From assembly GCA_910583785.1 (NCBI GenBank), contig CAJTZK010000004.1:182427-246426 (forward strand): 64,000 nt of DNA, in the 5' to 3' direction. The stretch's first letter is position 1, and every line of letters begins with the position of its first letter. Below the pieces are notes generated by a model. That model was not told the origin of the DNA. It did no database searches and saw nothing but the letters and a program-made list of their open reading frames with translations. Source of the stretch: an uncultured Oscillibacter sp. Its GTDB lineage: Bacteria > Bacillota > Clostridia > Oscillospirales > Oscillospiraceae. Below, piece by piece: positions 52,585-60,829 of the stretch. A program made the translations under genes and the position numbers.

Positions 52585-53276
52585 GAAACAAACAGAAAGG
52601 TTTGAATATCACCGCCGGAGTGCTTGCCGCCCTGCTCATTGCGGTTGTCCTCTGGGGGCTCACCTACCGTGCCAGCCCCTTGCGGGTGCGGGTATCTGAC
52701 GGCATTGAGCCAGTCGGCCTGGACACGATCTTCCTTCGTTCCGGCGGCGTGGAAGCCAGCTTCTCCGATGCCATCCTCTCCGGCCAAAACGAAACCCGGA
52801 AGCTGATTGTCAGCACGCAGACCAGCACGGTCTCCACCAAGCTGACGGAACGCCTCGTCAAACAGCTTGACTTTGACTTCATGAAGAAGACGCAGAACGT
52901 GTTCTATACCGGGACCGGGTACTTTGTCGTGGACCTGGACCATCTGGCTGCCGCCGATGTCATAGAGGACCACGCCGGGAAAACGGTCACAATCCGGGTT
53001 GGGCACCCCTACTTGCAGGCCATTGAAATCGATCCGGGCCGTATCATCATAGAGGACATTGAGGAAAGCCTTCTGGCGCGGGGAGACATCAAGCTGAGCG
53101 TGGCAGACTACACCGCCATTGAAGAGGAACTGCGCTCCCGGCTGGAGGAAAAATTTGACACCGTGGCAAACGGGCAGGCCGCCGATGAGCTTGCTGTCAA
53201 AATGGTAAAGCAGGTCTATGAGCCAGTCGTCAAAGCTATTGACCGCCGTTATAGCGTTGCCGTGGAGCTAAAATAG
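52581..53276 (+). CDS. DUF4230-like anchored protein
   Basis: The 231-residue protein has one N-terminal membrane helix (ITAGVLAALLIAVVLWGLTYR) and an outer alpha/beta domain. That domain has TRKLIVSTQTSTVSTKLTERL, the GTGYFVVDLDHLAAADVIEDHAGKTVTIRVGHPYL stretch (about 113-147), and a C-terminal helix, in the order seen in DUF4230 proteins. Family function is unknown. Translationally coupled to the upstream multi-pass protein. Followed by a GC palindromic repeat that likely ends the transcript. Confidence 0.7.
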   Translation: MRNKQKGLNITAGVLAALLIAVVLWGLTYRASPLRVRVSDGIEPVGLDTIFLRSGGVEASFSDAILSGQNETRKLIVSTQTSTVSTKLTERLVKQLDFDFMKKTQNVFYTGTGYFVVDLDHLAAADVIEDHAGKTVTIRVGHPYLQAIEIDPGRIIIEDIEESLLARGDIKLSVADYTAIEEELRSRLEEKFDTVANGQAADELAVKMVKQVYEPVVKAIDRRYSVAVELK

Positions 53277-53283
53277 CAAGTCC

Positions 53284-53319
53284 GGCGCAGGGGCGGACAC
53301 GAAGGCCCGCCCCTGCGCC
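53284..53319. repeat. Short palindromic intergenic repeat, copy 2
   Basis: GGCGCAGGGGCGG pairs with CCGCCCCTGCGCC. The inner 24 bases resemble the copy at 35138. It sits right after the DUF4230 stop and could act as a terminator. Confidence 0.6.
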
Positions 53320-53378
53320 GTATTCCTCCTAACAAAATAGAAATGCGCGGCCGGATACTCCCCGCTTGGAAATCCCTC

Positions 53379-53407
53379 TCGACTTTGGGGATGCGTTGTG
53401 CTATACT
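53379..53407 (+). promoter_or_regulatory. Candidate promoter of the cyclophilin gene
   Basis: TCGACT, 17 bases, TATACT. It would leave a leader of about 210 bases before the start codon, in which I found no gene and no known riboswitch. Confidence 0.5.
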
Positions 53408-53625
53408 GGAAGCCGCTGCCGCAAAAGGACGTCCCCGCAATGCCTCAGTGCAGGGCCTGCGGCGCCATAGAGCGGCCCGCCATGCGGTGAAGGAAGAGGC
53501 ATTTAAAGCAGGGCTGGCGCGCGTACAGCCGTGTTCGCCCCAAGCCCCTCCGGCGTTTTGGCGGCTGTCCGGCTTCATATGCAATGCCTGGGACCAGCAA
53601 TCCCAAGCGGAAAGGATTTGTTATC

Positions 53626-54276
53626 ATGAAAAAGAGACTCTATGCCGTGGTGTTCATGGCCTGCATAGCCCTGCTTTTGGGAACTGGCTGTTCCGGGAAG
53701 CAGCCGGATGGGATGGCCGGACTGGAAACCGGGGATGAACCCCCGGCATCTGAGGGCGTCCCCGCTGAAGAAGGCGCGGAGGAAGGCCCCTATACTGCGG
53801 TTGTGGAGATCGACGGATATGGCACGGTTACCCTTGAACTGGACGCGGCCGCAGCGCCCGTGACCACGGAAAATTTCGTGTCGCTGGCACGGGCGGGGTT
53901 CTACGATGGACTGACATTCCACCGTATTATTGAGGGGTTCATGGTCCAGGGCGGCGACCCCAACGGCAACGGGACAGGCGGCAGCGGGCAGACGATCCAG
54001 GGGGAATTTGAAGAAAATGGCGTGGAGAACAACCTGTCCCACACGCGGGGCGCGGTCTCCATGGCCCGTTCCCAGGACTACGACAGCGCCAGCTCCCAGT
54101 TCTTCATTGTCCACGAGGACAGCACGTTCCTGGACGGCAGCTATGCGGCGTTTGGGTATGTAACGGAGGGAATGGAGGTTATAGACGCCATTTGCGCGGA
54201 TGCTGAACCGATGGACGGCAATGGCTCCATTGCTCCTGAGAACCAGCCTGTGATCCGCAGCATTACCATTCCGTAA
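53626..54276 (+). CDS. Secreted cyclophilin-type peptidyl-prolyl isomerase (lipoprotein)
   Basis: The 216-residue protein has a lipoprotein signal with lipobox LLGTGC, an acidic linker to about residue 55, and then a full cyclophilin domain. TVTLELDAAAAPVTTENFVSLAR and FHRIIEGFMVQGGDPNGNGTGG contain the catalytic Arg and the GGDP loop; SSQFFIVHEDSTFLDGSYAAFGYV follows. It would fold exported proteins at the outer face of the membrane. The start follows AAAGGATTTG, a moderate site. Last clearly chromosomal gene before the mosaic region. Confidence 0.93.
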   Translation: MKKRLYAVVFMACIALLLGTGCSGKQPDGMAGLETGDEPPASEGVPAEEGAEEGPYTAVVEIDGYGTVTLELDAAAAPVTTENFVSLARAGFYDGLTFHRIIEGFMVQGGDPNGNGTGGSGQTIQGEFEENGVENNLSHTRGAVSMARSQDYDSASSQFFIVHEDSTFLDGSYAAFGYVTEGMEVIDAICADAEPMDGNGSIAPENQPVIRSITIP

Positions 54277-54736
54277 ACGGAAAGGGCCGCTGGACTCCCG
54301 CAGGGGCGGTATGATCCAGTGCTGATATAGTTTCTCTCTTTTACTGCCTAGCCCAAAGCGGAGTTAGAAGGGGCTGGGACTGCGGGAATAACCGGGCAGA
54401 CGGCAGATAATACGGGGCACGCACACCTTGAAAGCAACGTTTGGCCACAGCCCGTTAGTCCTGCCTCTGCAGCTGCTCCCGCCATGGGCAATCTGTGGCG
54501 GCGGATAAATAAAGACTGGAAGATGGAGGCGTTTTCCAGATGTTCTGCGCTATTCATTTTTCCTGTTGAGCCCGGGGATTATTACCATGCTTAGAAAACA
54601 AAGTAAGCATCAAAATAAGTTGTTCTTAGTGAGCGGAAGTGGAACATACCTAGTGGGATCGAGGGCCTCCCGCCGGTAGCGCCGACGGGAGGCTCCCTTC
54701 TGCCTATTATCTATCTATTCAAGAAAATCGACGCGC
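54277..54736. other. Gene-free 460-base stretch before the BclA-like remnants
   Basis: No credible gene. It contains one GC hairpin (GCCTCCCG at 54665 with CGGGAGGC at 54686) near the end of the minus-strand remnant. The AT-richer sequence around 54580-54640 has no recognisable coding. Possibly decayed DNA. Confidence 0.5.
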
Positions 54737-55495
54737 TCAATCGCTCAGACGGACAATCGTCAGGGAAGCGCCGGAGGCCCCGTTAGACAGGGCCACGTCC
54801 TTTGTAAGGAGGGCTCCGGTAAGGGAGTATTAGCTGAAGGGTGACGATGCTGCTGGCTGGCAGGTTTGCCGTGAGGGTGTGGGCAAACTGGGCGGTGGGC
54901 ACTGCGGGAGCCACTGTGCCCTCTATGGAGAAGCCGCCGACGAGGTCTGGCCGGGTCCCTACCATCGGGGGAACCAGGAGGTTCACACGCTAGGAAATTT
55001 GATAGACGCCCCCTTGGTCAGGAGGAACTCCGCGTTTTTGCGGTCCGTGAGGATATCCGGGGAGAGGAGCTGCTCATCCGGCAGGCCGATATCCGTGTCC
55101 CGCCACATCTCATGCTGATTCAGGTCCACAATGCCGCTCCGGGTGTTGGCAGCAAAGGCGGCGGTAGCCGTTGGTGGGACCACCATGGGTCCGGCGGGGC
55201 CAGGGAGCATGGGGAACTTCGTTGCCCCGGCCAGTTTGGAAGCGAGCAGCGTCTGCTGCTCCACAATGCCGGAGGGGGTGTCCTTTACGTTTTTGTTAAC
55301 CTGTATCACCTCGTCCAGGGAGGCCGCCCCGACAAGACCGGGCAGCGCGCCCAGAACGTATTGCAGTTTCTCACCCTCCATATTGAGGAGGTGGCTCAGG
55401 CTCAGCTCCTCAGTGGCAATGGAGAAAATGGTGGCATTCAGGCTTCCCTCCTGGGCCAGGGGAGGGTCGTTTTTAGGGAATGTGGGCATTAACAT
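54737..55495 (-). pseudogene. BclA-like spore-surface protein gene with two frameshifts
   Basis: The ATG at 55495 has a strong AAGGAGGGG. The first 160 residues hold the helical repeat ELSLSHLLNMEGEKLQYVLG, typical of clostridial collagen-like exosporium proteins, a minimal collagen piece LPGPAGP, and the start of a BclA C-terminal (TNF-like) domain (GLPDEQLLS). The frame then ends at 54983 but the domain continues in a second frame (VGGFSIEGTVAPAVPTAQFAHTLTANLP...TLQL) and finishes in a third (LLTKDVALSNGASGASLTIVRLSD, stop at 54737). Two indels have therefore broken it, unless they are sequencing errors. Confidence 0.75.
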
Positions 55496-55507
55496 AACAG
55501 ACCCCTC

Positions 55508-55940
55508 CTTGGCTCAGCCGGACCATGGACAAGAACGCGCCTATGGACTGGGGCAGCAATGCGGCGGGAGACATGATGCCGTAATTTGCAGGGAGACAGT
55601 GTCCCTACTCCTTCAGGTCCGCCAGAATATCGCCAGCAAAGAGGCTCGGGGGCGTATTCGGCAACACGGCGGAGGCTGCGTTGGGCGCGCCACTGATCAG
55701 CGGCCAGGAACCGCTGGGCAGAGCCGTGACGGTGTTGATGGCATAGGAGATTTTATAGCGTCCGGCCTCGTTCACCGTAAAGGCGTCGTTTGTCCCGTTG
55801 ATGGTGATGTCCGGGAATGAAAGCTGGTTGCCCGGCAGGGCCGCCAGCATGCCGTTCGGAATGATGGAGAACGCGGCGCCCTGGGTGTTAGCGGCATAGG
55901 CGGAAGTGGAGGCCGCGATGGACCCGGTAGAGCCGTCAAT
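55508..55940 (-). pseudogene. Second BclA-like C-terminal domain, 5' truncated and frameshifted
   Basis: Reading left from about 55940: GSTGSIAAST (last collagen-like triplets), then AYAANTQGAAFSII, LPGNQLSFPDITINGTNDAFTVNEAGRYKISYAINTVTALP (about 41 residues), and SLFAGDILADLKE followed by a stop. The expected continuation DTVSLQIT lies in another frame, and FLSMVRLS follows. There is no start or ribosome-binding site at its upstream end. Instead the sequence changes to AT-rich mobile-element DNA there. It is probably the tail of a gene cut by an insertion. Confidence 0.7.
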
Positions 55941-56021
55941 ATATGCACAACAAGGAAAATTCCTGAAATCATGCGATTTCACACATCTTAAAGACAATTA
56001 AACAGCCCCTATAATTACACC

Positions 56022-56115
56022 AAAAACGCCGTAGCAAGGTTGGACAAGCCTTGATATGGCGCTTTTAAGTGGGGATTTTCTGCGCCGTAGGTTTCCAAAA
56101 TCTGCGGCGTTTTTT
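56022..56115 (+). other. Structured leader ahead of the HTH gene
   Basis: AAAAACGCCGTAG (56022-56034) can pair with CTGCGGCGTTTTTT (56102-56115), closing about 67 bases that hold two smaller stems (CAAGG/CCTTG and GGCGC/GCGCC). The T-run end makes it resemble an attenuator about 30 bases before the start of the gene at 56147. Confidence 0.5.
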
Positions 56116-56146
56116 CATGTCCATACACCGAAAGGAGCGGAGAACC

Positions 56147-56491
56147 ATGCCAGTATTCCGCGTAGAGAGGAACAAGGGCTCCACGGTCATGTCCAACTGC
56201 CGCTTGCGGGACAAGTCCCTATCCCTGAAAGCCAAGGGCCTGCTGTCGCAGATTTTATCACTCCCGGAAGATGGGGATTATACCCTGTCCGGCCTGTGCT
56301 GTATCAACCGGGAAAGCAAGGTCGCTATTCGTTCCGCCGTCAACGAATGGGAGCGGGCTGGGTACATCGGGCGCCACCAGACCACGGACGAGGGCGGCAA
56401 CTTCAGCAGCAACGAGTACATCATCCACGAACAGCCCATTCCTTTCCCTCCCTTTCGCCCCCTCCCCTCGCCGACACAAGCTCCACCTTGA
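56147..56491 (+). CDS. Truncated helix-turn-helix (replication-initiator-like) protein of an integrative element
   Basis: The 114-residue protein begins MPVFRVERNKGSTVMSNCRL and continues KSLSLKAKGLLSQILSLPEDGDYTLSGLCCINRES and VNEWERAGYIGR. This is the winged-helix N-terminus typical of replication or DnaD-like proteins at the left of Tn1549-type elements. Those are usually two or three times longer; this one stops after IPFPPFRPLPSPTQAPP. It is either a shortened or a broken copy. The start follows AAAGGAGCGG. About 130 gene-free bases separate it from the recombinase. Confidence 0.7.
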   Translation: MPVFRVERNKGSTVMSNCRLRDKSLSLKAKGLLSQILSLPEDGDYTLSGLCCINRESKVAIRSAVNEWERAGYIGRHQTTDEGGNFSSNEYIIHEQPIPFPPFRPLPSPTQAPP

Positions 56492-56621
56492 TTTGGTTCT
56501 TATTTCCATTCTTGACTGAGTCGATGATTTTCATACTGTCAGATGTTGTCGTTTACACAGAGTTTTATGCGGTCTCAAACGCCACGGACTACCATTGTCC
56601 CTGGCGTTTTCTGTATCTGCT

Positions 56622-58905
56622 TTAGCTGGCTTGGGCGGCTTCGGCCTGTTTCTTCCTGTGGTAGTTCTCCCGCCTTGTGGCAAGGAAACGTTCATACCGG
56701 GTCTGGGCTTCGGGATCTCCGGCGGCGGCGTCCGCATACATCTTCTGGCGGGACTTCTTCACCGCTTCGGACTGCTGCGCTCTCTGCTGCGCCAACTCCG
56801 CCGCCGCTTCCGGGTCGGTTACGGCGCGGGCTTTCAAATCCTGCAAGGCCGCCTTTTTCCGATTGCGGTGGGCTTCCAGCCGTTCCGCTTCTTCCGGGGT
56901 GAGGGGCAAACCCGCCTCGGCACACTCAGCAAGTTCTTTCAGTGTCCGCTGTTGGGGCTTCGGGGGCTGTGCGGCTTTCTGCTTCTCCCTGTACCGCTTC
57001 ACCGCCTCCGCTTTCCTCTGCTTGTAGGCGGCAAGCCTTTCCGCTTCCTCCGGGGTGAGGTCGGCTCCGGCCTTGTCCAGCTTGGCAAGTTCCTCCAATG
57101 TCCGCTTGCGGGGCTTCTCCGGTTGAGTGGCCTTTTTCTGGTCACGCTGTTTCTTCTGATAGGCCCGGTTACGCTCTAACCGCCGTTCTTCCCCCGCCTG
57201 TTCCTCCGGGGTCAACAGACCCGCCCGCTTCCTGGCGGTAAACTCCCGGCGTTCCTGTTTGTACCTCTCATACCGGGCCTGGGCAAGTGCCTGGGAGCGT
57301 TTCCCTTTCTCTGCCTGTTCCTCCTGCTGGCGGCGTTCTTCCTCCTGCTCCATCGGGGTCACAATGTCGGCGGGAACCTCAAACGCGCCGATAAAATTGA
57401 AGTAAAAATCCAACCGCTGGCGGCGCTGTTTCCCTCGGCCCTCGCCCTCGTGGACAACGATTCTCTCGATAAACTCATTGAGCATGGGCGTGGTCAGTTC
57501 TGAAAAATCCGTGTACCGCTTGGCAAGGTCGATAAACTCCGCCATTCTCACCCGGCCGGCGTTCCAGTTGTCAATCATCTTCTGCCACTCCGTCATGGAG
57601 GCTTCCAGCGCAGCCTGTTCCTCGTCATACTCGGCAAGGAGGCGGCTAAAGTGCTTGTCCGGCAGCTTGCCTGTGGCGTTTGCCTCGTACAGCTTCTTCA
57701 CCAGCCCGTCCAGTTCGGCGTGGCGCTTCTTCGCCTGGGCAATCTGTTTCCGGCAGTCCTTGACCGCTTCCTCCTGGCGCAGACTGGACGCTTCCCGGAC
57801 ACGCTGAACAAACTCCTGCTCGTTGTTACGGACATACCAGCTTATCCGCTGAATAGCGGAGAGGATCGCCGCTTCCAGCTTTTGCGTGGCAACATAGTGA
57901 ATGGTGCAGTCCTCCATAGGCGTCCGGTATCTGGAACAGGTAAAAACATCGTCAATGTACTTGCCCTGAACAAGACTGTTGTGGTGGGTCAGCTTCGCGC
58001 CGCAGTCGGCGCAGTAGAGCAATCCGGTCAGGCGGTTGGGGCCGCTGCTTCGTTTGGGTGTCCGGCGCATGGTTTCCCGCAAACGCTGGACATTGTGCCA
58101 CGTTTCCTCGTCAATGATGGCGGGGACGGCTCCCTCGAATACAAATTGTTCCTCCGGCGCTGTCCTGCGGGTGCTTTTGGTCTTGTAGTTCTCGCAGACG
58201 GTTTTCCCCAGCACCTTGCGCCCCAGGTACTCCGGCCTTTTGAGGATATAACCCAGGGTGGTGGCAGACCAGGCGTAGGGGTCACGGTAGCTGCTGGCGC
58301 GGACAGGACAGCCGATGCGCTTCCAGTGTTCGGAGGGGATGGGGATTTGCTCGGCCCGCAGCGTCCGGGCGATGCCGTTGACGCTCTGGCCGTCCATGGC
58401 CATCTGGAAGATGCGGCGCACAACGGCGGCGGCTTCCTCGTCAATTACCCACTCGCCCTTGTCCTCCTTGGAGGCGAGATAGCCATAGGGGACAGCCCCC
58501 GAACAGCGCAGGCCCTTTTCCATTCTGGACTTGAAAACGCTCTTGATTTTGCGGCTGGTGTCGGCAACGTACCACTCATTTATCACGTCCCGGAAGATGG
58601 ACATGATGTCAAATCCGTTGGCGGTGTCCAGGTTGTCATTGGCGGCGATGAAGCGGACATTGTACTCGTCAAAGGTGCGCTTGAGCAAGCCGGCCTCCAC
58701 CACGTCACGGCCTATTCTGCTCTGGTCTTTGACAATGACGGCAGCCACATTCCCGGCCCGTATCTCGTCCACTATAGCGTCCAGTCCGGGCCGCTTGAAG
58801 GTCGTTCCCCGCACTCCGTCATCGGTAAGGTGGCGGATGTTAGTGAAGCCATTTTTCCGGGCGTAGTCCTCTAAAATCCGTTTTTGAGAGTTAATATGTA
58901 GAGGG
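56622..58905 (-). pseudogene. Large serine recombinase, 5' truncated, with a repetitive C-terminal tail
   Basis: About 760 residues. The frame enters at NSQKRILEDYARKNGFTNI, lacking the first 25 or so residues that carry the catalytic Ser (usual YxRLS context). The remaining catalytic core is good: VAAVIVKDQSRIGRDVVEAG, MSIFRDVINEWYVADTSRKIKSVF, the recombinase domain, then a zinc ribbon LLYCADCGAKL...FTCSRYRTP and a coiled coil. The last 230 residues are Lys/Glu/Arg/Gln-rich, with three copies of an LTPEEAERL...RTLxELAxxxxAG unit of about 52 residues. No start codon with a ribosome-binding site is present. Integration by this copy should not be possible. Confidence 0.8.
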
Positions 58906-59296
58906 TGGTTTCTGCCACCAAATACATATGACTGCGGCTCATTTGTGGCAGAATGGCATAGGCTGGAGGGACGGTGATTTACCAGCAGGAGGGAACCGAA
59001 GCGGGAGCGTCCGGGGATGACCTGGGCGCTCCCTTCTCTTTGCCGGCCCTCTCGAAGAGCGCATTTACTCACCATCGGCCAAGGCCGGCGGTGGTACTGC
59101 CTCCGGCAGCCGTGCGATCTCCGGGGGCGGCTCCGCCGGGTCGTCCTGTCCTGCCGGTATATAACAGCAGACGCCAACAGCGGCTTGTGCACCGGACGCA
59201 GCCGCGCCGATCGCTGGGGGCTTGGGGGGCCTCGGCCACTAACAAGCGGCACAGGGTATATGCCTGTGCATTGTTTGCCATGATCACCATGATCGG
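58906..59296. other. Decayed mobile-element DNA between the recombinase and Rrf2 genes
   Basis: About 390 bases with no intact gene. A minus-strand frame ending at about 59068 (PAGQDDPAEPPPEIARLPEA, then PPPALADGE and a stop) looks like the Pro-rich tail of an element protein but has no beginning. Confidence 0.45.
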
Positions 59297-59734
59297 CTAC
59301 GTGTTCTCCGTTTCATGGTGGTACTTATCCATAATTTCTTTCATACTGATATTTTGCAGACTTTTCTGCAAGTCCTCTCGGACATTTTGATAGGAAGAAT
59401 CCAGTACACCATGAATGCTTCGCCCTACTGGACACAGGCAGGATGGAGCTGCATGGATGCCAATCAGTTTATTGAGAAAATCTGGCTCAATTGCATTGCA
59501 GATACGATACAAAGTAATCTCGTCCAAAGAACAATTAAGCGTCGTACCACCAGTGCCAAACTTGACAGAGAGAATGCCGTCCTTTTTTAATGCACTGACG
59601 ATATTCCGTATGGTTACAGGATTTACGCCAGTGGAGAGTGACAACAATTCACTTGTAACTTTCTTGCTTTCTCCATACTCACAAATAAAAACAAGACAAT
59701 GTATGGCCACAGAGCATTTGGTACTTATGTGCAT
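59297..59734 (-). CDS. Rrf2-family transcriptional regulator
   Basis: The 145-residue protein has the Rrf2 winged helix: MHISTKCSVAIHCLVFICEYGESKKVTSELLSLSTGVNPVTIRNIVSALKKDGIL (first 55 residues) and the wing KFGTGGTTLNCSLDEITLYRI. The C-terminal half has CLCPVG but not the three-Cys cluster of iron-sulfur Rrf2 sensors, which places it near YwnA/regulators of redox stress. It is much AT-richer than the chromosome. It is divergent from an EFR1-type ferredoxin gene, its likely target. Ribosome-binding site GGGGAGG. Confidence 0.9.
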   Translation of the reverse strand: MHISTKCSVAIHCLVFICEYGESKKVTSELLSLSTGVNPVTIRNIVSALKKDGILSVKFGTGGTTLNCSLDEITLYRICNAIEPDFLNKLIGIHAAPSCLCPVGRSIHGVLDSSYQNVREDLQKSLQNISMKEIMDKYHHETENT

Positions 59735-59805
59735 ATGGTTATCCTCCCCGTTTCAACACAATTGTATATCGGCTATGATATCACAAAAAAAATTAGGTGT
59801 AAATA

Positions 59806-59834
59806 TTGACATTACATCAGATGCGGAGTATACT
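59806..59834 (+). promoter_or_regulatory. Consensus promoter of the EFR1 gene
   Basis: TTGACA, 17-base spacer, TATACT, 54 bases before the ATG, in the region shared with the divergent Rrf2 gene. Confidence 0.85.
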
Positions 59835-59887
59835 CTTTGCGGTATAAATCTAAAAATTACACATTGGAGGTATTGGAGGTACATGAT

Positions 59888-60652
59888 ATGAAATATGCAC
59901 AGCTGATTTTCAGCCCGACAGGCGGAACAAGAAAAGCGGCGGAGATGGTTACAGCGGAGTGGAGTCCGTCTGTAGAAAATATAGACCTAACAAATCCTGC
60001 TGTAAATTACTCGAAATACAAGATGGAAGCAGATGACCTTGTTCTGATTGCATTGCCCTCTTATGGTGGGCGTGTTCCTGGCCTCGCCGCTGAAAGACTG
60101 GCAAAGATTCCGGGTAATTCCGCAAAGTGCGTGTTGCTATGTGTATATGGTAACCGGGCTTATGAGGATACGCTGGTTGAAATGGCAGACGTGGCAAAAA
60201 AGGCTGGGTTCTCCGTTGTTGCCGCTATTTCCGCAGTTGCGGAGCATTCTATCATGCACCAGTATGCGTCTGGTAGGCCGAACCAGGAAGATGAGCGCCA
60301 GCTCAAGTCCTTTGCGAAAGTAATCCTTGAAAAATTCAAGGCAGGAACATTGGATGAAGGGCCGCAAATCCCAGGCAATCGACCTTACAAAAAGGCGGGG
60401 GGTGCGGGCTTGGTTCCAAAGGCTGGTACAAGCTGTAACGGCTGCGGACTCTGCGCAGATAATTGCCCAGCAGAGGCAATCTCTAAAGAGAATTTGAAAA
60501 CAGCGAATCCCAAGAAGTGTATCTCCTGCATGCGGTGCGTTGCGAGGTGTCCCCAAGGTGCCCGGAAGGTAAATGGTGCGTTGGTATCCGTTGCATCGCT
60601 GGCAATCAAAAAGGCTTGCAGCGAGAAGAAAGAAGCCGAACTTTTCATATAG
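59888..60652 (+). CDS. EFR1-type flavodoxin-ferredoxin fusion protein
   Basis: The 254-residue protein has an N-terminal flavodoxin-like domain (AQLIFSPTGGTRKAAEMV, FMN phosphate loop; ALPSYGGRVP). It is followed by a ferredoxin domain with two [4Fe-4S] motifs, CNGCGLCADNCPAEAI and CISCMRCVARCPQGA. Such proteins carry electrons within anaerobic redox pathways. The start was set at ATGAAATATGC after TTGGAGGTAC. AT-rich like its divergent Rrf2 regulator; together they look like a transferred cargo module. Confidence 0.9.
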   Translation: MKYAQLIFSPTGGTRKAAEMVTAEWSPSVENIDLTNPAVNYSKYKMEADDLVLIALPSYGGRVPGLAAERLAKIPGNSAKCVLLCVYGNRAYEDTLVEMADVAKKAGFSVVAAISAVAEHSIMHQYASGRPNQEDERQLKSFAKVILEKFKAGTLDEGPQIPGNRPYKKAGGAGLVPKAGTSCNGCGLCADNCPAEAISKENLKTANPKKCISCMRCVARCPQGARKVNGALVSVASLAIKKACSEKKEAELFI

Positions 60653-60700
60653 TGGCAAAGCAGAGGGAATCGTTTTATGCGGTCTCCTCTGCGAGGCTGC

Positions 60701-60730
60701 GGCCCGGACTTCCGAAAGTCCGGGCCGTTT
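60701..60730 (+). terminator. Terminator after the EFR1 gene
   Basis: GGCCCGGACTT pairs with AAGTCCGGGCC over 4 bases and is followed by GTTT. A second GC hairpin (CAAGGGGC/GCCCCTTG) follows at about 60748. Confidence 0.7.
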
Positions 60731-60829
60731 GCGTCGCTACGCTCCGTACAAGGGGCTGCGCCCCTTGCGCCGCTTCGCGGCTATCCCTGCACACCTGATG
60801 GAAAAGCACATCCGCTTCGCGTCTGCATC

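Noticed and set aside
53343..53738. 131-codon frame in the leader of the cyclophilin gene
   Set aside because: Overlaps the cyclophilin start in another frame and looks like random high-GC coding.
56622..59252. Treating the recombinase as a full 876-residue protein from 59252
   Set aside because: The first 118 residues show no recombinase similarity and the catalytic serine segment is missing, so this is open frame running into unrelated DNA.
58974..59390. 138-codon plus-strand frame beside the recombinase remnant
   Set aside because: No ribosome-binding site or family pattern; composition shifts mid-frame where the DNA changes from GC- to AT-rich.
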